DNA of 64,000 bases from Thermothielavioides terrestris NRRL 8126 (Eukaryota; Ascomycota; Sordariomycetes; Sordariales; Chaetomiaceae). Below, in pieces: positions 13,894-25,003 of the stretch (position 1 is the first letter of the stretch; each line of letters begins with the position of its first letter). Made by a program: the position numbers and the translations under genes. The stretch is from assembly GCF_000226115.1 (NCBI RefSeq), contig NC_016457.1:3658001-3722000 (forward strand), in the 5' to 3' direction. Below the pieces are notes generated by a model. It did no database searches and was not told the origin of the DNA. It saw only the letters and a program-made list of their open reading frames with translations.

Positions 13894-14307
13894 GGCCTGT
13901 GCTGTGTTGTTGCATGTCCAAATCCACCCAATTTGGGGATCTTTAAGGATCTTCGTGTAGCCTCCACTTGCGTGCAGAAAAAAAGTGCAGTCTACGACGA
14001 GCTCACGTGAAATGCATGTGACAGCCGTCTTCCCTCTCATTGGCCTGACCCGGCAAGGCGACATGGGTGGTCCAGCGCCAAACAAGCACCTCAACAAGCT
14101 GTCGACCACCCCGCCATTTCACTAACTCACTCGTGAAGCATCGCGCGAAGCCCGCCTCTCATCCCAACTCCCTCTCACCTTGCAGCAGGCGCGCATCGCA
14201 CACACAGCGCGCGAGCCCCAGCGTGGGGTAGAAAAAGCAGCGCAAAATTCGACACCACAACCTCACTGATTTATCCAACTGCGACAACCCGCTGAAATCA
14301 ACTCACA
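13894..14307. other. Upstream region of the 14308 gene
   Basis: About 410 bp between the tRNA and the next gene, presumably holding that gene's promoter and 5' UTR. No specific motif supported. Confidence 0.4.
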
Positions 14308-15632
14308 ATGTCCTCCTCTCTCCCCACCCAACAACCACCACCCGCCGCGGCATCACACCTCGGCCACGACCACAACGACCACACCCACGCTCATCCATCA
14401 TCTACCACCACAACCAGCACAACCACCCACCCAAGCCCGCTCCTCCGCACGACCGCCCTCCTGTCCTTCGCCCCGGCCCTGCCGCTGTGCGTCGCGCACG
14501 CCGCGCTCTCCGCCGACCCCGTCCCCGCCGTTGGGCTGGTCCCGCTGTCCTTCTCCGCCGGCCTGTCCGCGTTCTTGTTGCTTGCCGTTGGTCGTGGCGC
14601 GGGGGAGGACGGGCAGCGGCAGCAGCAGCAGCAGCAGCATGAAGTGCGTGGGCGAGGGAAGGGGAAGGGGATTGAGAGGGGTCGGGGTGGGGTGGGTTAT
14701 GGAGATGGAGAGGAGCAGGTGGTGGTAAAGGAGGAGGAGGAGGAGGAGGAGGGGCGGTTGATGGGGGAGAGTTCTGCTGCGGTGGGGAGGGGGTTTCAGC
14801 CGGGGTTGGGCGACGTGGAGGAGGGGGAGGATGCGCATGGCGCGGCGCGGCGGAGGTCGCCGCGCTTGCTGACGCACCGGATCACCGTGTTTGTGGCCGA
14901 TGTGGTGCTGGCGGCCGCTCTGATGGTTGTGCTGGTGTTTACGTGGATCGGCACGGGCCACCGGCGGGATAAGAGCCCGGAGCTGGCCATGCTGGCGGCG
15001 TATGGCACCGTGCCGTTGCTGGTCAATTTGTGAGTTTCCTCGCCCTTGCGTCATTGCTTGCGCAACATTCGTGTGAATCGTTGCTGACTGACCGGAACAG
15101 CCTGATCCATCTGTTTCTCGCCATACGCGAATTTGTCGCCGGCCTGGCGATCCCGGACCTCGTCGAGTACACGGCCTGGAGGGCTGTGCCCCCCAACTGC
15201 CCGCACTGCGGCCGCCGGCTGCGGCCGGACTCGCTGCCGCCGATCCCGTGGTACGAGACTGTTTCGCGGCCGAACCTGTCGTTGCCGCCGATTCAGGTAC
15301 CATCGATTTCCAGGCCATCGTTGCCGGCGTTCAAGATGCCCTCGCTACCTGCGCTGAAGGCCCCTCGCGAGTGGAAGGTGCCCAAGTGGATGAGGGGCAG
15401 GAGCCAAGAGGACGCCAGCCTGTTCGTGGACGACGGGCAGATCGAGCGCGATCGGTACAGGGATGATCCGGACGAGCCGCCCCACGGCCCCTCTGGCACC
15501 ACCAGAGTGGTCGCTACTGGCTCGGCAGGCCAGGTCCCGGTGGTAGAGGAGGTTGTTGTCAGCAAGAAGGATCGGAAGGGGAAGAACAGCTCGAGCGCCC
15601 TGTTTGGGGAAGACGACGCGTCATGGCCGTGA
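14308..15632 (+). CDS. Fungal hypothetical membrane protein, four predicted TM segments
   Basis: Two exons, 14308-15029 and 15101-15632, join in frame (TT|C) to give about 417 residues. A His/Thr-rich N-terminus (GHDHNDHTHAH) is followed by two hydrophobic segments (about residues 48-98). A low-complexity stretch with poly-Gln and Glu-rich runs follows, then two further hydrophobic segments (ITVFVADVVLAAALMVVLVF, and one spanning the intron with YGTVPLLVNLF). After these comes a CPHCGRRLRP motif that could bind a metal, then a polar tail rich in Pro, Lys and acids. No family recognised. The ATG is preceded by an A-rich context (ACTCACAATG). Confidence 0.75.
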
Positions 15633-16367
15633 GTTGGGGGTGAGTTGGTTGTCCGCTGCTTTCTTTCGTCCTTTTTGCCGCCCTATTTTCCTTTCTGCCC
15701 CACTCAGAGGCCTTGTTTGAAGGACGGTACCGGGGTGCTGTCAGCGAATTTCTATCCTACCTTCATGTTTCGAATGCTGGTACCGTCAGGCTTAGATACC
15801 CCAGGTTTTCTGTCCGGACTAGCCGCAGGATTGCCTAGCTAATCACATGCCCATTTTGTGGTGGATCCTGGTAAACTTATTTCAGACTATGTTGTCCGCT
15901 CAACTATATACACGCATTGGAAGGTTACTCGCCATGGCTGAACTTCAGCGAATCATTGAACGGATGCTATGGTCTCTCAGCCACTCGCGCCGCTCGGGCA
16001 AGTGCCACCAAGCGAGCTCGGGGTGTTTGCGCAGAGATAGACGGCCGATCCGCTCGCTGGCTTGACCGCCATGTGGCTCATCGCCAGGCCGCAGGCGCCG
16101 GCAGCGGGGCAGTTGTTATTGGCCACGACGGACTTATGCTTGGAGCTCGTTGTGCCGCTGAAGCTCCGGACCACTACGCTGGCCAGCGTTGCCGTGCTCG
16201 GGTGCGCGGCGCAGTAGGCCGCGTCTTCGCCATAACCCACAAGCCCGACAGAGGACACGGTGAACACGGTGATGCATCGTTTCCTCGAAAGAAACCGGAT
16301 ACACGCCAGTTTTTCACCTAAACAACTCTCCCGAAGGCTTCCCCTTGGGTCGTTGACCACAGCCATC
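15633..16367. other. Interval before the MFS relic
   Basis: About 730 bp. On the minus strand an open frame at 15977-16369 (131 codons) encodes a Cys- and Ser-rich stretch of secreted-protein-like composition, but it has no convincing start or signal peptide. I do not call it a gene. Confidence 0.35.
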
Positions 16368-17450
16368 ATGCCGGCCTGGAAGCGTGTTTACAACTGGTAA
16401 GTGCATGCAAAAAGCCCCCACGTATTCTCCAAAGAGTATTTTTCAGCCTCTGTTGACACTGACCAGCGTGCTCCAGGCATATCTCCCTGGTGGCGGCCGG
16501 GTGCATGGTCTTGATGAGCTATGATGCCTCTGTCTTCAACGCCGCGCAGATTTCTCCGAACTGGCTGGAATACTTTGACCACCCCCTGCGTGGACTGCTC
16601 ATTTCCTCCGTTGTAAGCTTGCACTGACGCCTGGCCGCGATGTCTGAGGATTAAAATACGCTTGGGTTGATCAAGCCTAGACCATCGTCGGTATCATCTC
16701 AGGATTTCTTCTCGACCAGTGGTGAGTCGTAGCATTCTGGAGGATAATAATCGCGACCGCTGACTTTGTTGTGACAGGCCGACATTCTCGGTCTACCTCT
16801 TTTTCTACATGGTGAAGTGACTCCTCCTCACATCCGCGGCAAGACCATGCCTTTTTGGCAGATCTTTTACTCGGCTGGACCATTCATCTGCGTACTGGAT
16901 CAACTATGCCACGGCGCTGCACCACGACCGCCTCAGCGAGTGGGACTGGAAGATAGTGGTTATCTTCCAACTGCGGCTCCCCCTTTCATCGTCAACATGG
17001 GTCAGCAGCTCAGCGGGGAGGGCACACTGGACAGCTACTCGTCCACCATCTACCGCAAGGCGTTCGGAAGCGTCGACACCATCAACCTAATCAAGGCGCT
17101 CAACGCCACGTTCGGCATTCTCTCCACGCCGAACGCGGTCTGGACGGTGGACCGCTTCAGCCGCAAGTTCCTGCTCATCGCAGCGCCATCGGCATGGCGA
17201 CCTGCACCATGCTCATCGCGGTCGAAGGGCTGACAGACGCCCGACGTGAACAGCACCAAGAGCTACGGGGTCGGCATTGGCATCGCCTTCCTGGCCTTCC
17301 TCGGACAAGTGGGCATCGCAACTCACGCGCAACCCTGGGTTACGAGGCGGACAGGGTTTCCAACATCCCATTTAAAACTCAGTTACACGGCAACGCAAAG
17401 GTTGCACCAGGTCAGCAGGCTTCGATCGAGATAGACTTGGCCCATTCAGG
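16368..17450 (+). pseudogene. Decayed MFS sugar transporter (lactose-permease-like)
   Basis: Fragments of a major-facilitator sugar transporter appear in order: MPAWKRVYNW, a split codon, then HISLVAAGCMVLMSYDASVF (TM1 region); TIVGIISGFLLDQW; VTPPHIRGKTMPFWQIFYSA with YWINYATALHHDRLSEWDWK (the central PPxxRG motif and TM5-6); and later VDTINLIKALNATFGILSTP and VDRFSRKFLL (TM7-8 and a following loop). Introns with GTAAGT/GTGAGT donors are still visible between the early pieces. The pieces lie in different frames, the TM2-TM4 segment is missing, and the TM9-12 end is absent, so no functional transporter can be made. The relic ends about 400 bp from the RIP-degraded transposon. Confidence 0.8.
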
Positions 17451-17862
17451 CCGCAGGGGCCATCTTTCATCTTTTCTCTACCCGCTACGCAGCCAGCAGA
17501 GTCCCAGCACCTCACTTTGGCGCATGGCGCTGCGCGTCTACCGGGGCATTGACGGGGCCGTCCCCTTTGCTCCGCTCGCTGAACCCTCCTGATTTGCGAA
17601 TTGCATCAATAGGATTTCTTCAATCCTTGCACGGAGCATGTGCCGATCGAACACATCAACAGGGGGAAAAGACGTAATGATGCACAAGTCCCTGCCGGGG
17701 ATTCCTGGCGTTTCTGCGTCGATCGCAACGGCGTGTCGCGGGGGATCTGCCAATTTGGTAAAGGCCTGTGAAAAGCGCCAGGAGGACTCCATCACCTTTG
17801 TCGTTACCGTCTGCTGGGCCCCGGGTACCCCGCCGGGGCTGTCTCATCCGATGGCCTGTGTA
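17451..17862. other. Interval between MFS relic and transposon
   Basis: About 410 bp without a recognisable feature. It may be eroded 3' sequence of the transporter. Confidence 0.35.
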
Positions 17863-17945
17863 CCCGAGGGCCAAAGGAAAAGTGGGTATTTTCGCAGCCC
17901 TCTCTTCTTCTAGAAGAGAGGGGCACAAAATTGCTAGACACCCTA
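17863..17945. repeat. Left terminal inverted repeat of the 3.5-kb transposon
   Basis: Runs from CCCGAGGGCCAAAGGAAAAG through the palindrome CCTCTCTTCTTCTAGAAGAG to about TTGCTAGACACC. It is the complement of 21245-21337 with a few C-to-T differences. Confidence 0.85.
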
Positions 17946-19109
17946 AAAAAACCGGACACCTCCCTACCTAATTTTGTATACGAACGCGTCTTAGTATAGG
18001 GGATTACAACCGCGTCAATCGTATTAATTTGAAGCTATTGCCGCTAGCCAATTTGCAAGTGGTAATGTTTTTTATAGTGTTTTGATATACCTAGATCTTC
18101 GAACCTCCTGCCTAAACTATATAGTGTACGTGCTATTCGCTAGCTCAACAACGCCCTTGTACGCTACTATACTAACTACCTTCGAGGTAAGGCTAATGGC
18201 TATACAATGTCTTCTCTTTATATTGTAGTTAAGCGGTTTAGCTATAGTAAATTGTAGATTGCTATACATTTTAAAGCTCTTTATAATACTAGCTCGCTAG
18301 CACTAAATATCTATTGTATTACTAGATAGCTATATATGCTTATAGATATAGAAGATAGTGCCTTCGATATATATATAGAGTGGCTATCTACCTTAGGATC
18401 CTTATCCGCCTAGGATCTTATTAAAGGTACTACAAATCGTCTATAGGTATATTGTATTCCTTCTATAGGCCTTATTAGCTATACCTAGTAGATATATTAG
18501 TAGTTCGATTATTTTATATACTTTATAATAAGTAAGAAGCTAGTAGAGGCTATATAATTGTCTATTTAACAATAGATTGATATATTAAACGAATTCTTTA
18601 ACTACTATGAAGATACTATTAAGAAATATAATATTATAGTAGCTAATTGTTAGAATGTTGATAAGATAGGCTATCGCCTAGTAATATTGAATAGGAAGTT
18701 CTAGATCCTAGCTATTAAGACGAAGAAGAATAGGAAAGTTAAAGGTTATTCCTTAATACTAAGGGTCTACTATCTACTTACTATACTATTTTCTTAGCTA
18801 GAGCTCTCTAACCTCTATAATAGGGAGTCGATAACCCTAATTAGCTATACTAATATCGTTGGTAAGGCTATCCCTATATATAGTATCTTTAAGTAGTAGC
18901 TAAATAAGAACTAGGATGTCGATAGCCTCAATAGCAATATATACTTCAATGCCTTAGAAACGATATTTAATAACTATAATATTATAGCTAACTAGATCTA
19001 GTACTTCAATAGGTACTCCTTCTAATACTATCCTATCGTTTAAGCGTATAAGCTTATATTCGAAGAGTAGTTTAGCTATAGTATATACAACTTCTAGGGT
19101 CGTCGTTAA

Positions 19110-19476
19110 AGAGGTCCCGCCAAGACTAATTTCGGAGACTGCCGCGTACAAGTAATTACATTTCGCCAAGGGGTGAGCAGGCCACGACGACTTCGAGCAA
19201 CATCAACAACGAACAATCGCAAAGACTCGTCGCAACAACTTTACGAAAACTCAACCAAATCGAAAAAAAAGAAATCGAGGATAGCCTATACCCTAACTAT
19301 CACCCGTATCCTAACCTTAACCTAAGCCCTTATTAACGGGGGGCTGGCGCTGCCCCCCGTACCCCCGGCGAACTAACCCTTGGCGATAGAGCAAACGCCT
19401 TGGCGATGGTGGCTACGTAATAACGTTGTAAAAATATAGCCGACAATTGGCCGAAATTAGTCTTGGCGGGACCTCT
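19110..19476. mobile_element. Nested 367-bp MITE with 26-bp perfect terminal inverted repeats
   Basis: Begins AGAGGTCCCGCCAAGACTAA and ends with the exact complement. It is flanked by TTAA on both sides (19106-19109 and 19477-19480), so it fits a piggyBac-like TTAA target duplication. A TA duplication with termini two bases longer would also fit, because the junction is palindromic. It interrupts the transposase remains of the surrounding pogo element. The interior is much richer in GC (a GGGGGGCTGGCGCTGCCCCC hairpin near 19339) than its RIP-degraded host. No ORF of its own is seen. Confidence 0.85.
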
Positions 19477-21244
19477 TTAACGTCTACCAACTTCTAGAGC
19501 TTTAACGATATAGTGGAATCTAAATAGAATAATATATACCCTAAGGATTATATCTACCGTCTATTAGTAATAGATAGCTTCTTAGGGTACTATATATTAG
19601 ATATCTATAAATACTACCTTATATACGATATTATTATTATCTTCCTACTACTATATTCAATGTATAAGACGTAGCTAATGGATATAGGTATATTCCAATA
19701 TATTAAGAGGGTATATTAAATGTACCTTCGCTAGGTAATTCACTAGGGCAAGATAACCTTTATATATATATAGTTCGTTAAGAACCTCTAGGTTAGTTGC
19801 CTTGTCTAGAGCTAAACCTATTATTAGTTCTAATATATAACTAGAAAATAGTTTATATAAGCTTTATAGAGAATAGGATCATCTCTAGCTTCTCAAAGTT
19901 AAAGATATAGCTATTAAACTGTTCTATCTATATTGCTTTGCTCGAAGATGCTGATATCTAGGCCAATAGTATAGTATATCCTTCGTTGCTTCTAAAGTAG
20001 AATCGCTAGGAGTTAGCTACTAAAGGCGTTAAACGCCTCTAAACTAAGTATAACAATATATTTAGCTCCTTAACGTACTATTACATTGAAGATATCGCTA
20101 CTATAATATAAAAAGGTTAGCTTATATAGGAGCACCTTACTATATTTATAGCTAAGAATAAACAATAGCTAGTATTATATACTATAAAGCGAGCTAGGGG
20201 TCGTTTAATCTAGCTATTTAGCACTATTATTACTAGTATATCTGTCGAAGATATCTATTGTATATAAGCTACTTATAATCAGAGATATATAGAGGCTATT
20301 ACTAAGGAATTTTATAAAGTAATAAAGAATATTGTATATACTAGGGAAAAAGAGTTTAAAAAGGAGTAGATAGAGTAGAAAAGGATATTAAGCAATAAGG
20401 TTATAGGCAATAGCCATCTATAGATAGTAACCTTCGAAGAATTCCTTAAAAAGACTAGCTAGACCAACGACATTATACCTCTTAACCCTAACGACCGTTT
20501 AATCTTTAATATATAGTATAGCGAAGATCCTCTATCTAAGCCCTTCTTCTTTATTAATACAATAGGCGAAGAACTAAATACCTATAGGCTAGAGCAATTG
20601 CTATACGATTTCCTAGTGCTAGAGCTAGAGCCAACGTAGCGCTATATCTAAGTAGGTGATAAATAGGAGCTATTTACTAACGAAGATAATAGCTTCTCCT
20701 AGATATAATCTAACAATAATAATATCGACGATAATACCGACGATAATACTGATTCGCCTCTACTATATAGAAGTACTTACAATAGCAAAGGCGTTCGTAA
20801 TAGCGAAGGCACTTGCTAACTAGCCTACAATAGGATCAATAAGTTTATCGCAAAGTGGCGAGTATATAAGGCAAGGAAGTATATAGCGTAGGAAGCTTAA
20901 TACTAAGAATCTATAGCTAGGGAGGATCGTAATAGTTCGCTATATATATAGATACGCCTAGATAGCAATAGCGAGCTAGTATCTATAGGTTTAGCCGCCT
21001 TATAGTAAATAGGTAGTAGTTAGAGGCGTATAGTCAGGGGAGTAGTTGAGGTACATAGTTAGGGTACGTAAGCTAGCCTTATATTATATAAATATATTTT
21101 AATTTGATCTAGATCGAATTTTATTACGTTTTTAAGCTTTTTAAGCTATCCTACGTATTTGTAGGGTAGTCGAATTGATACGGTTACGAATTGCAATACC
21201 TTGTGCTAGGACGCGATTATATATAAAAATAGGTGCGGAGGTGT

Positions 21245-21337
21245 CCGGTTTTTTTGGGGTGTCTGGCAATTTTGTACCCCTCTCTTCTAGAAGAAGAGAG
21301 GGCTACGAAAATACCCACTTTTCCTTTGGCCCTCGGG
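21245..21337. repeat. Right terminal inverted repeat of the 3.5-kb transposon
   Basis: Ends CCTTTGGCCCTCGGG, then TA. Pairs with 17863-17945 and matches 556-649 and 11095-11179. Confidence 0.85.
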
Positions 21338-21696
21338 TAACTCGGACATTGGACAGTTCGCCCAGAGCACAAGATAAGCGAGATCGTGGCGGTGCTGGAA
21401 CAAGCCCCGTGTTCAGCCACGTTCCGGGCCGAAGCGCGAACAACCCAGCCCCCTGACTTCTGAACAAGGCCGAGTCATCTGGCACCGCGAAGCCAGGCAA
21501 TCCAATACTTAATGGCGGCCCACCGCAGCTGGCCGCGCTCCCGAAGCGCCGGCTCTCCTGAGCAGGAGAACTCGGCTCTTTTTCTTCCTCGCGGGTGGCA
21601 GCTAGCCTGGCTGCATTTTTGCATTTCTTGACACTCCTTTTCTCTAGCTACCCCGAGTTACCTTATCTCGAGCCCGGACGGGTGCGCCTGGCCGTG
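21338..21696. other. Upstream region of the T5orf172-domain gene
   Basis: About 360 bp between the transposon end and the chosen start. The frame stays open upstream to 21595, but there is no ATG there, so this is taken as 5' UTR/promoter. Confidence 0.4.
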
Positions 21697-23112
21697 ATGC
21701 CCTTCTTCGCGAACACGCCCGAGTCCCGGCTGGGCCGTACCGACTCCAAGAACCCGTTGACGACATGCCGAGGCATCACTTCGAGCGGCAGGCCGTGCAG
21801 GCGCCCGCTAGCGAACGCAGCGGCCCCCTCGGCCAGCTCCCGCCTGAAACCCACGAGCATCCGCGACGATGACCCCGCCGACGAGACCCTGTACTGCTGG
21901 CAGCACAAGGACCAGGCGAGCGCCTCGGCGAAGTCGAGTCCGGGGCCTAGGATGTCCCACACTCCAATCCTCGAGCAGCGAACGAGCATAGACACTTTGG
22001 CCGACCGCCTGGGCCTCCTCCACACGCAATCGGAGAAGCCCCCCAAGCAGCAGCAGGGATCGGGCCGGCGAAAGCAACACCAACGCCCGAGCAAGACGAC
22101 GCGCCCGAAGCCGAAGAACGACGCGGTTTTCTGCTGCTGCCTCCGCATCCCCGTCGACGAGACCGTGCCCCCGCCACGCCCCAAACCCCAGCCGGTGCAG
22201 CCCGCGGTGTCCACCCCGCCGAGAGACAGCAAGAAGAAGCCGTCGAGCCAGTACCTGTCGCCTTCGCCTTCCCCGTCTCCGTCCCGGCCTCGGCCGGGGT
22301 CGGGCCTGTCGCCAGGACGCAGCTCGCGCCGCGCCTCGGAGGCCTCGCAGACGGCGCAGTTCATGTCGCTGATCCCGCAGGACGCCTCACCGCAGACGGC
22401 CTCGCAGCTCCTGGCCGAGCTCGCCAAGCCCTTCTCGCCGCAGGACGAGCCGGGGTACATCTACATCTTCTGGCTGACGCCCGATTCGGAGCCGTCGGCG
22501 CCGCCGGCCGAGGCGGCCCGCTCGCTGCTCGCTCCGCCGTCCGCCTCCCCGAACCGCGCGCGCAACGGCCGGCGGCCGAGCGACGTTCTCGCCTCCTTCG
22601 CGAGGTCAATTGATGACGACGGCGGCGCCGAGGACGAGCAGGACGATGGAGTCAATGAGTTAGCTCGCGGCGCGACCAGTCCCAGGCCAAAGAAGCCGGC
22701 CGCCAAGCAAACGAGGAAAACGATCCTCCTCAAGATCGGCCGTGCCACCAACGTGCAGCGCCGGCTCAATGAGTGGCAACGCCAATGTGGCTACAACCTG
22801 TCACTGATCCGGTACTATCCCTACATTCCCTCGTCGGTGTCGTCTTCGGCGAGCAGCGGCAGCGGTGACGGCGGCGGCCCCGCCGTGACGCCGCGCAAGA
22901 TGCCGCACAGCCACAAGGTCGAGCGGCTCGTGCACATCGAGCTGGCCGGCCGCGGCCTGCGCGTGGCGGACCGCGAGAAGTGCGCGGCCTGCGGGCGCGA
23001 GCATCGCGAGTGGTTCGAGGTCGAGGCCAGCAGGGCCGCCGTGGCCGAGGTGGATGAGGTGGTGCGGCGGTGGTCGGACTGGGACGAGGCGCAGGCGTCG
23101 AGCGCCGGTTGA
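21697..23112 (+). CDS. T5orf172/DUF1766 (GIY-YIG-like) domain protein
   Basis: Single exon, about 471 residues from the ATG at 21697 (MPFFANTPESRLGRTDSKNP). The N-terminus has a Cys pattern, CRGITSSGRPCRRPL then YCWQH, that may bind zinc. A long disordered Pro/Ser/Lys-rich linker follows, with a CCCCLRIPVDETVPPP island. The C-terminal half opens with PGYIYIFWLTPDSE and continues, after an acidic insert, with LLKIGRATNVQRRLNEWQRQ and HSHKVERLVHIEL. This is the layout of the T5orf172/DUF1766 family, related to GIY-YIG nuclease folds. A CAACGREHREWFEV segment completes the domain. Biochemical function in fungi is not established. The transposon end lies about 360 bp upstream. Confidence 0.85.
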   Translation: MPFFANTPESRLGRTDSKNPLTTCRGITSSGRPCRRPLANAAAPSASSRLKPTSIRDDDPADETLYCWQHKDQASASAKSSPGPRMSHTPILEQRTSIDTLADRLGLLHTQSEKPPKQQQGSGRRKQHQRPSKTTRPKPKNDAVFCCCLRIPVDETVPPPRPKPQPVQPAVSTPPRDSKKKPSSQYLSPSPSPSPSRPRPGSGLSPGRSSRRASEASQTAQFMSLIPQDASPQTASQLLAELAKPFSPQDEPGYIYIFWLTPDSEPSAPPAEAARSLLAPPSASPNRARNGRRPSDVLASFARSIDDDGGAEDEQDDGVNELARGATSPRPKKPAAKQTRKTILLKIGRATNVQRRLNEWQRQCGYNLSLIRYYPYIPSSVSSSASSGSGDGGGPAVTPRKMPHSHKVERLVHIELAGRGLRVADREKCAACGREHREWFEVEASRAAVAEVDEVVRRWSDWDEAQASSAG

Positions 23113-23625
23113 GGCTTGTAAGAAGGTTTCGGGTTTTCGGGGGGTTGGTTCAGGAGGGATATGACGACACGACGCATGCACATTTCGTGGATAGGGCGGG
23201 AGGCTGACATCTTAGCACATCTTAGCATAGCGTTTGGCGCTTGGAGTTGTGGTCATTATTCCATGATTTACGTATCTATCTTCCATACCCACCCCAATAT
23301 CACGTCCTAATTTCTGCAGGCGTCGGTGTACGCATGTCGCGAAACACGCCTCTATAGCACGTACCAACACTCCCAACTCCGCCGGCGTGCTATCCCCCGA
23401 CCAAACGCCAATCCCAACGCCCGATGCAAAGAACGCCCTCCCACAGCGAGCCCGTCCAGCGCGATCACCAACCGGCCACCGACCAGCAGTGAGTGTCCCT
23501 CAATCCCTAAACCAGAACGCCGAGCCATGCTCCCACCACATCCCCTGGACACACTCCCGGAATCGCCAACTCAACAACGCCCCCGAAGAATGAACATACT
23601 ATATACATCTCCTTTTCCTTCTCAA
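23113..23625. other. Convergent intergenic region
   Basis: About 510 bp between converging genes, probably 3' UTRs. Nothing else seen. Confidence 0.4.
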
Positions 23626-24302
23626 CTAAGCCTTCACCGCCGGCGGCAGGAAATTAAACCCCACGATCCCGTCCGCCAGCACCGCCCCGCCGCGGCCCCG
23701 CCGCACCGACACGCGCCGCCCGATGATGCCGTCGGCGCCGACGGCCAGCAGGAGGGACGCGGCTAGGGGCACGTCGACGCCGCCGCTCGAGAGAGCGTCA
23801 GTTTCGGTGGTGGTGGCGGTGGTGCCGGGGTTGCTGCTGCTGCGCAGGGTGAACTGCTGCAGGATGCCGGCTGTGGAGAGCGGTTGGGTGAGGTCGCCTG
23901 TTAGGCTTTGCGTGAGAGTTAGGTTTGGCCTGGACTTCATAGATTGCTTGCTTGGTTGTTTGGTGTGTGTTCGGGGGAAAAGCGACGAGGGCGGACGGAG
24001 TGGGAGGGAGGGATGCTTCATAGGCTGCAGGTTGCAGGAGCAGGGGAATGGGTGGAGGGGAGGGCTTACTGGATGGATACTAGCAGGCTGTCGTCCTCGC
24101 CGTGGGCGGCGCCGGCGCCGGCGCCGGAGTGGTATTGTTGTTGGAACCGCACATGCGTGGCGTGCGAGCTGGACGGCGAGGTCGGGTTCACGAACAGCAG
24201 GTTGCCGACGGGCAGCTGGGTTGCGTCGACGCCGGCGGCGGGGAAGAAGTCGACGCGGGCGCCGACGCGGGGGGTGCTGGAGGGAGTTTCGGGGCCACAC
24301 AT
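23626..24302 (-). CDS. Hypothetical protein (about 178 residues)
   Basis: Two exons on the minus strand, 24302-24070 and 23929-23626, join in frame (CA|G) using a GTAAGC donor and a TCCAG acceptor. The product starts MCGPETPSSTPRVGARVDFF, has a Ser/Thr-rich middle (GTTATTTETDALSSGGVDV) and ends in a small hydrophobic/Gly-rich part (LAASLLLAVGADGIIG, then RRVSVRRGRGGAVLADGIVG). I recognise no domain. A CTAACAG 35 nt upstream of the ATG, followed by open codons (LHPFIKEKKFN), suggests either a 5' UTR intron or an additional upstream coding exon, so the start is uncertain. Confidence 0.5.
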
Positions 24303-25003
24303 GTTGAACTTCTTCTCCTTGATGAATGGATGCAGACTGTTAGTTGGATGGCGTGGTGATGAAGTTCTCTAGGCAAGTGAGGAGCGAGAGTGTAAGTTAG
24401 ACCCGAGACGGCCGCGGTGAGTACATTGGTGCAAGGCAAGATATATAACTGCCCGCATAAAGTGAAGGGTACCTGGAGACCGCTCTCCGTTGCGGTTCCC
24501 GCCTCCACGCCGTCGCCAGGTGACCCTCAAGGTTCCAGGCTCGCGGCCAGCAAGGTGTGGCCGTGTAGGTTGTCGGCGATCGGCTGCGGGTGGTGGTCCT
24601 GTTTGAGCCGACAGTCTGGATCGCCCCCGACGGGCCAATCAGCGCGCTGAAACGGGCGAAAAACTGCCGCTTTGGTGGTTTTGAAGTGAGTTGCTCGTCT
24701 TGGCGCCCGTTTGAGCATGGGGCCTGGGGCCCCACAGGAGACGGCCAATTGAGCAGGTTTGCGCGGGTAATGTTCCGGAGCGTGTCAGCAGTGCGAGCAC
24801 CTTGCCGGACAACTGACGCGTGTCAACAGCGGCAGGCCCGGAACGGCCTGGCAACTACACCAAAACTGAGCAACCAGGTCAGACAACTTGCGCACATGCG
24901 CACCTTGATGAGCACGTTTTACACAGTACCCCGTGTTTCCACACCGTGACCATTGAGATCAGACAGATCCAGAATTAAGGGACCAGCATTGAAAACATTG
25001 AAA
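24303..25003. other. Divergent promoter region of the 24302 gene and the SOD gene
   Basis: About 700 bp. No specific sites can be supported; it may include a non-coding exon of the minus-strand gene. Confidence 0.4.

Larger units (their letters stand above)
17863..21337 (+). mobile_element. 3.5-kb RIP-degraded pogo/Fot1-type transposon (Tc1/mariner superfamily)
   Basis: Bounded by TA on both sides (17861-17862, 21338-21339) with about 80-bp inverted repeats starting CCCGAGGGCCAAAGG. The interior is extremely AT-rich and full of TAG/TAA. Transposase remains are still legible on the plus strand: a first-aspartate region near 18650-18685 resembling the N.WN.DE.G.R motif with a TGG-to-TAG change, NRESITLI near 18820-18850 followed by GKAIP, and YRLLVID near 19555-19580 leading into an MDIGIFQYIKRVY stretch near 19675-19720, where DDE_1 transposases have QPLDVGVF. 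C-to-T decay (RIP) is the likely cause of the stops. The copy is inactive, and a second MITE sits inside it. Confidence 0.85.

Noticed and set aside
15977..16369. Minus-strand ORF with Cys/Ser-rich secreted-like sequence
   Set aside because: No signal peptide at a plausible start and it overlaps decaying sequence; too weak to call.
18954..19169. Minus-strand ORF of 71 codons in the transposon
   Set aside because: It crosses the junction between the pogo element and the nested MITE; a chance frame in AT-rich sequence.
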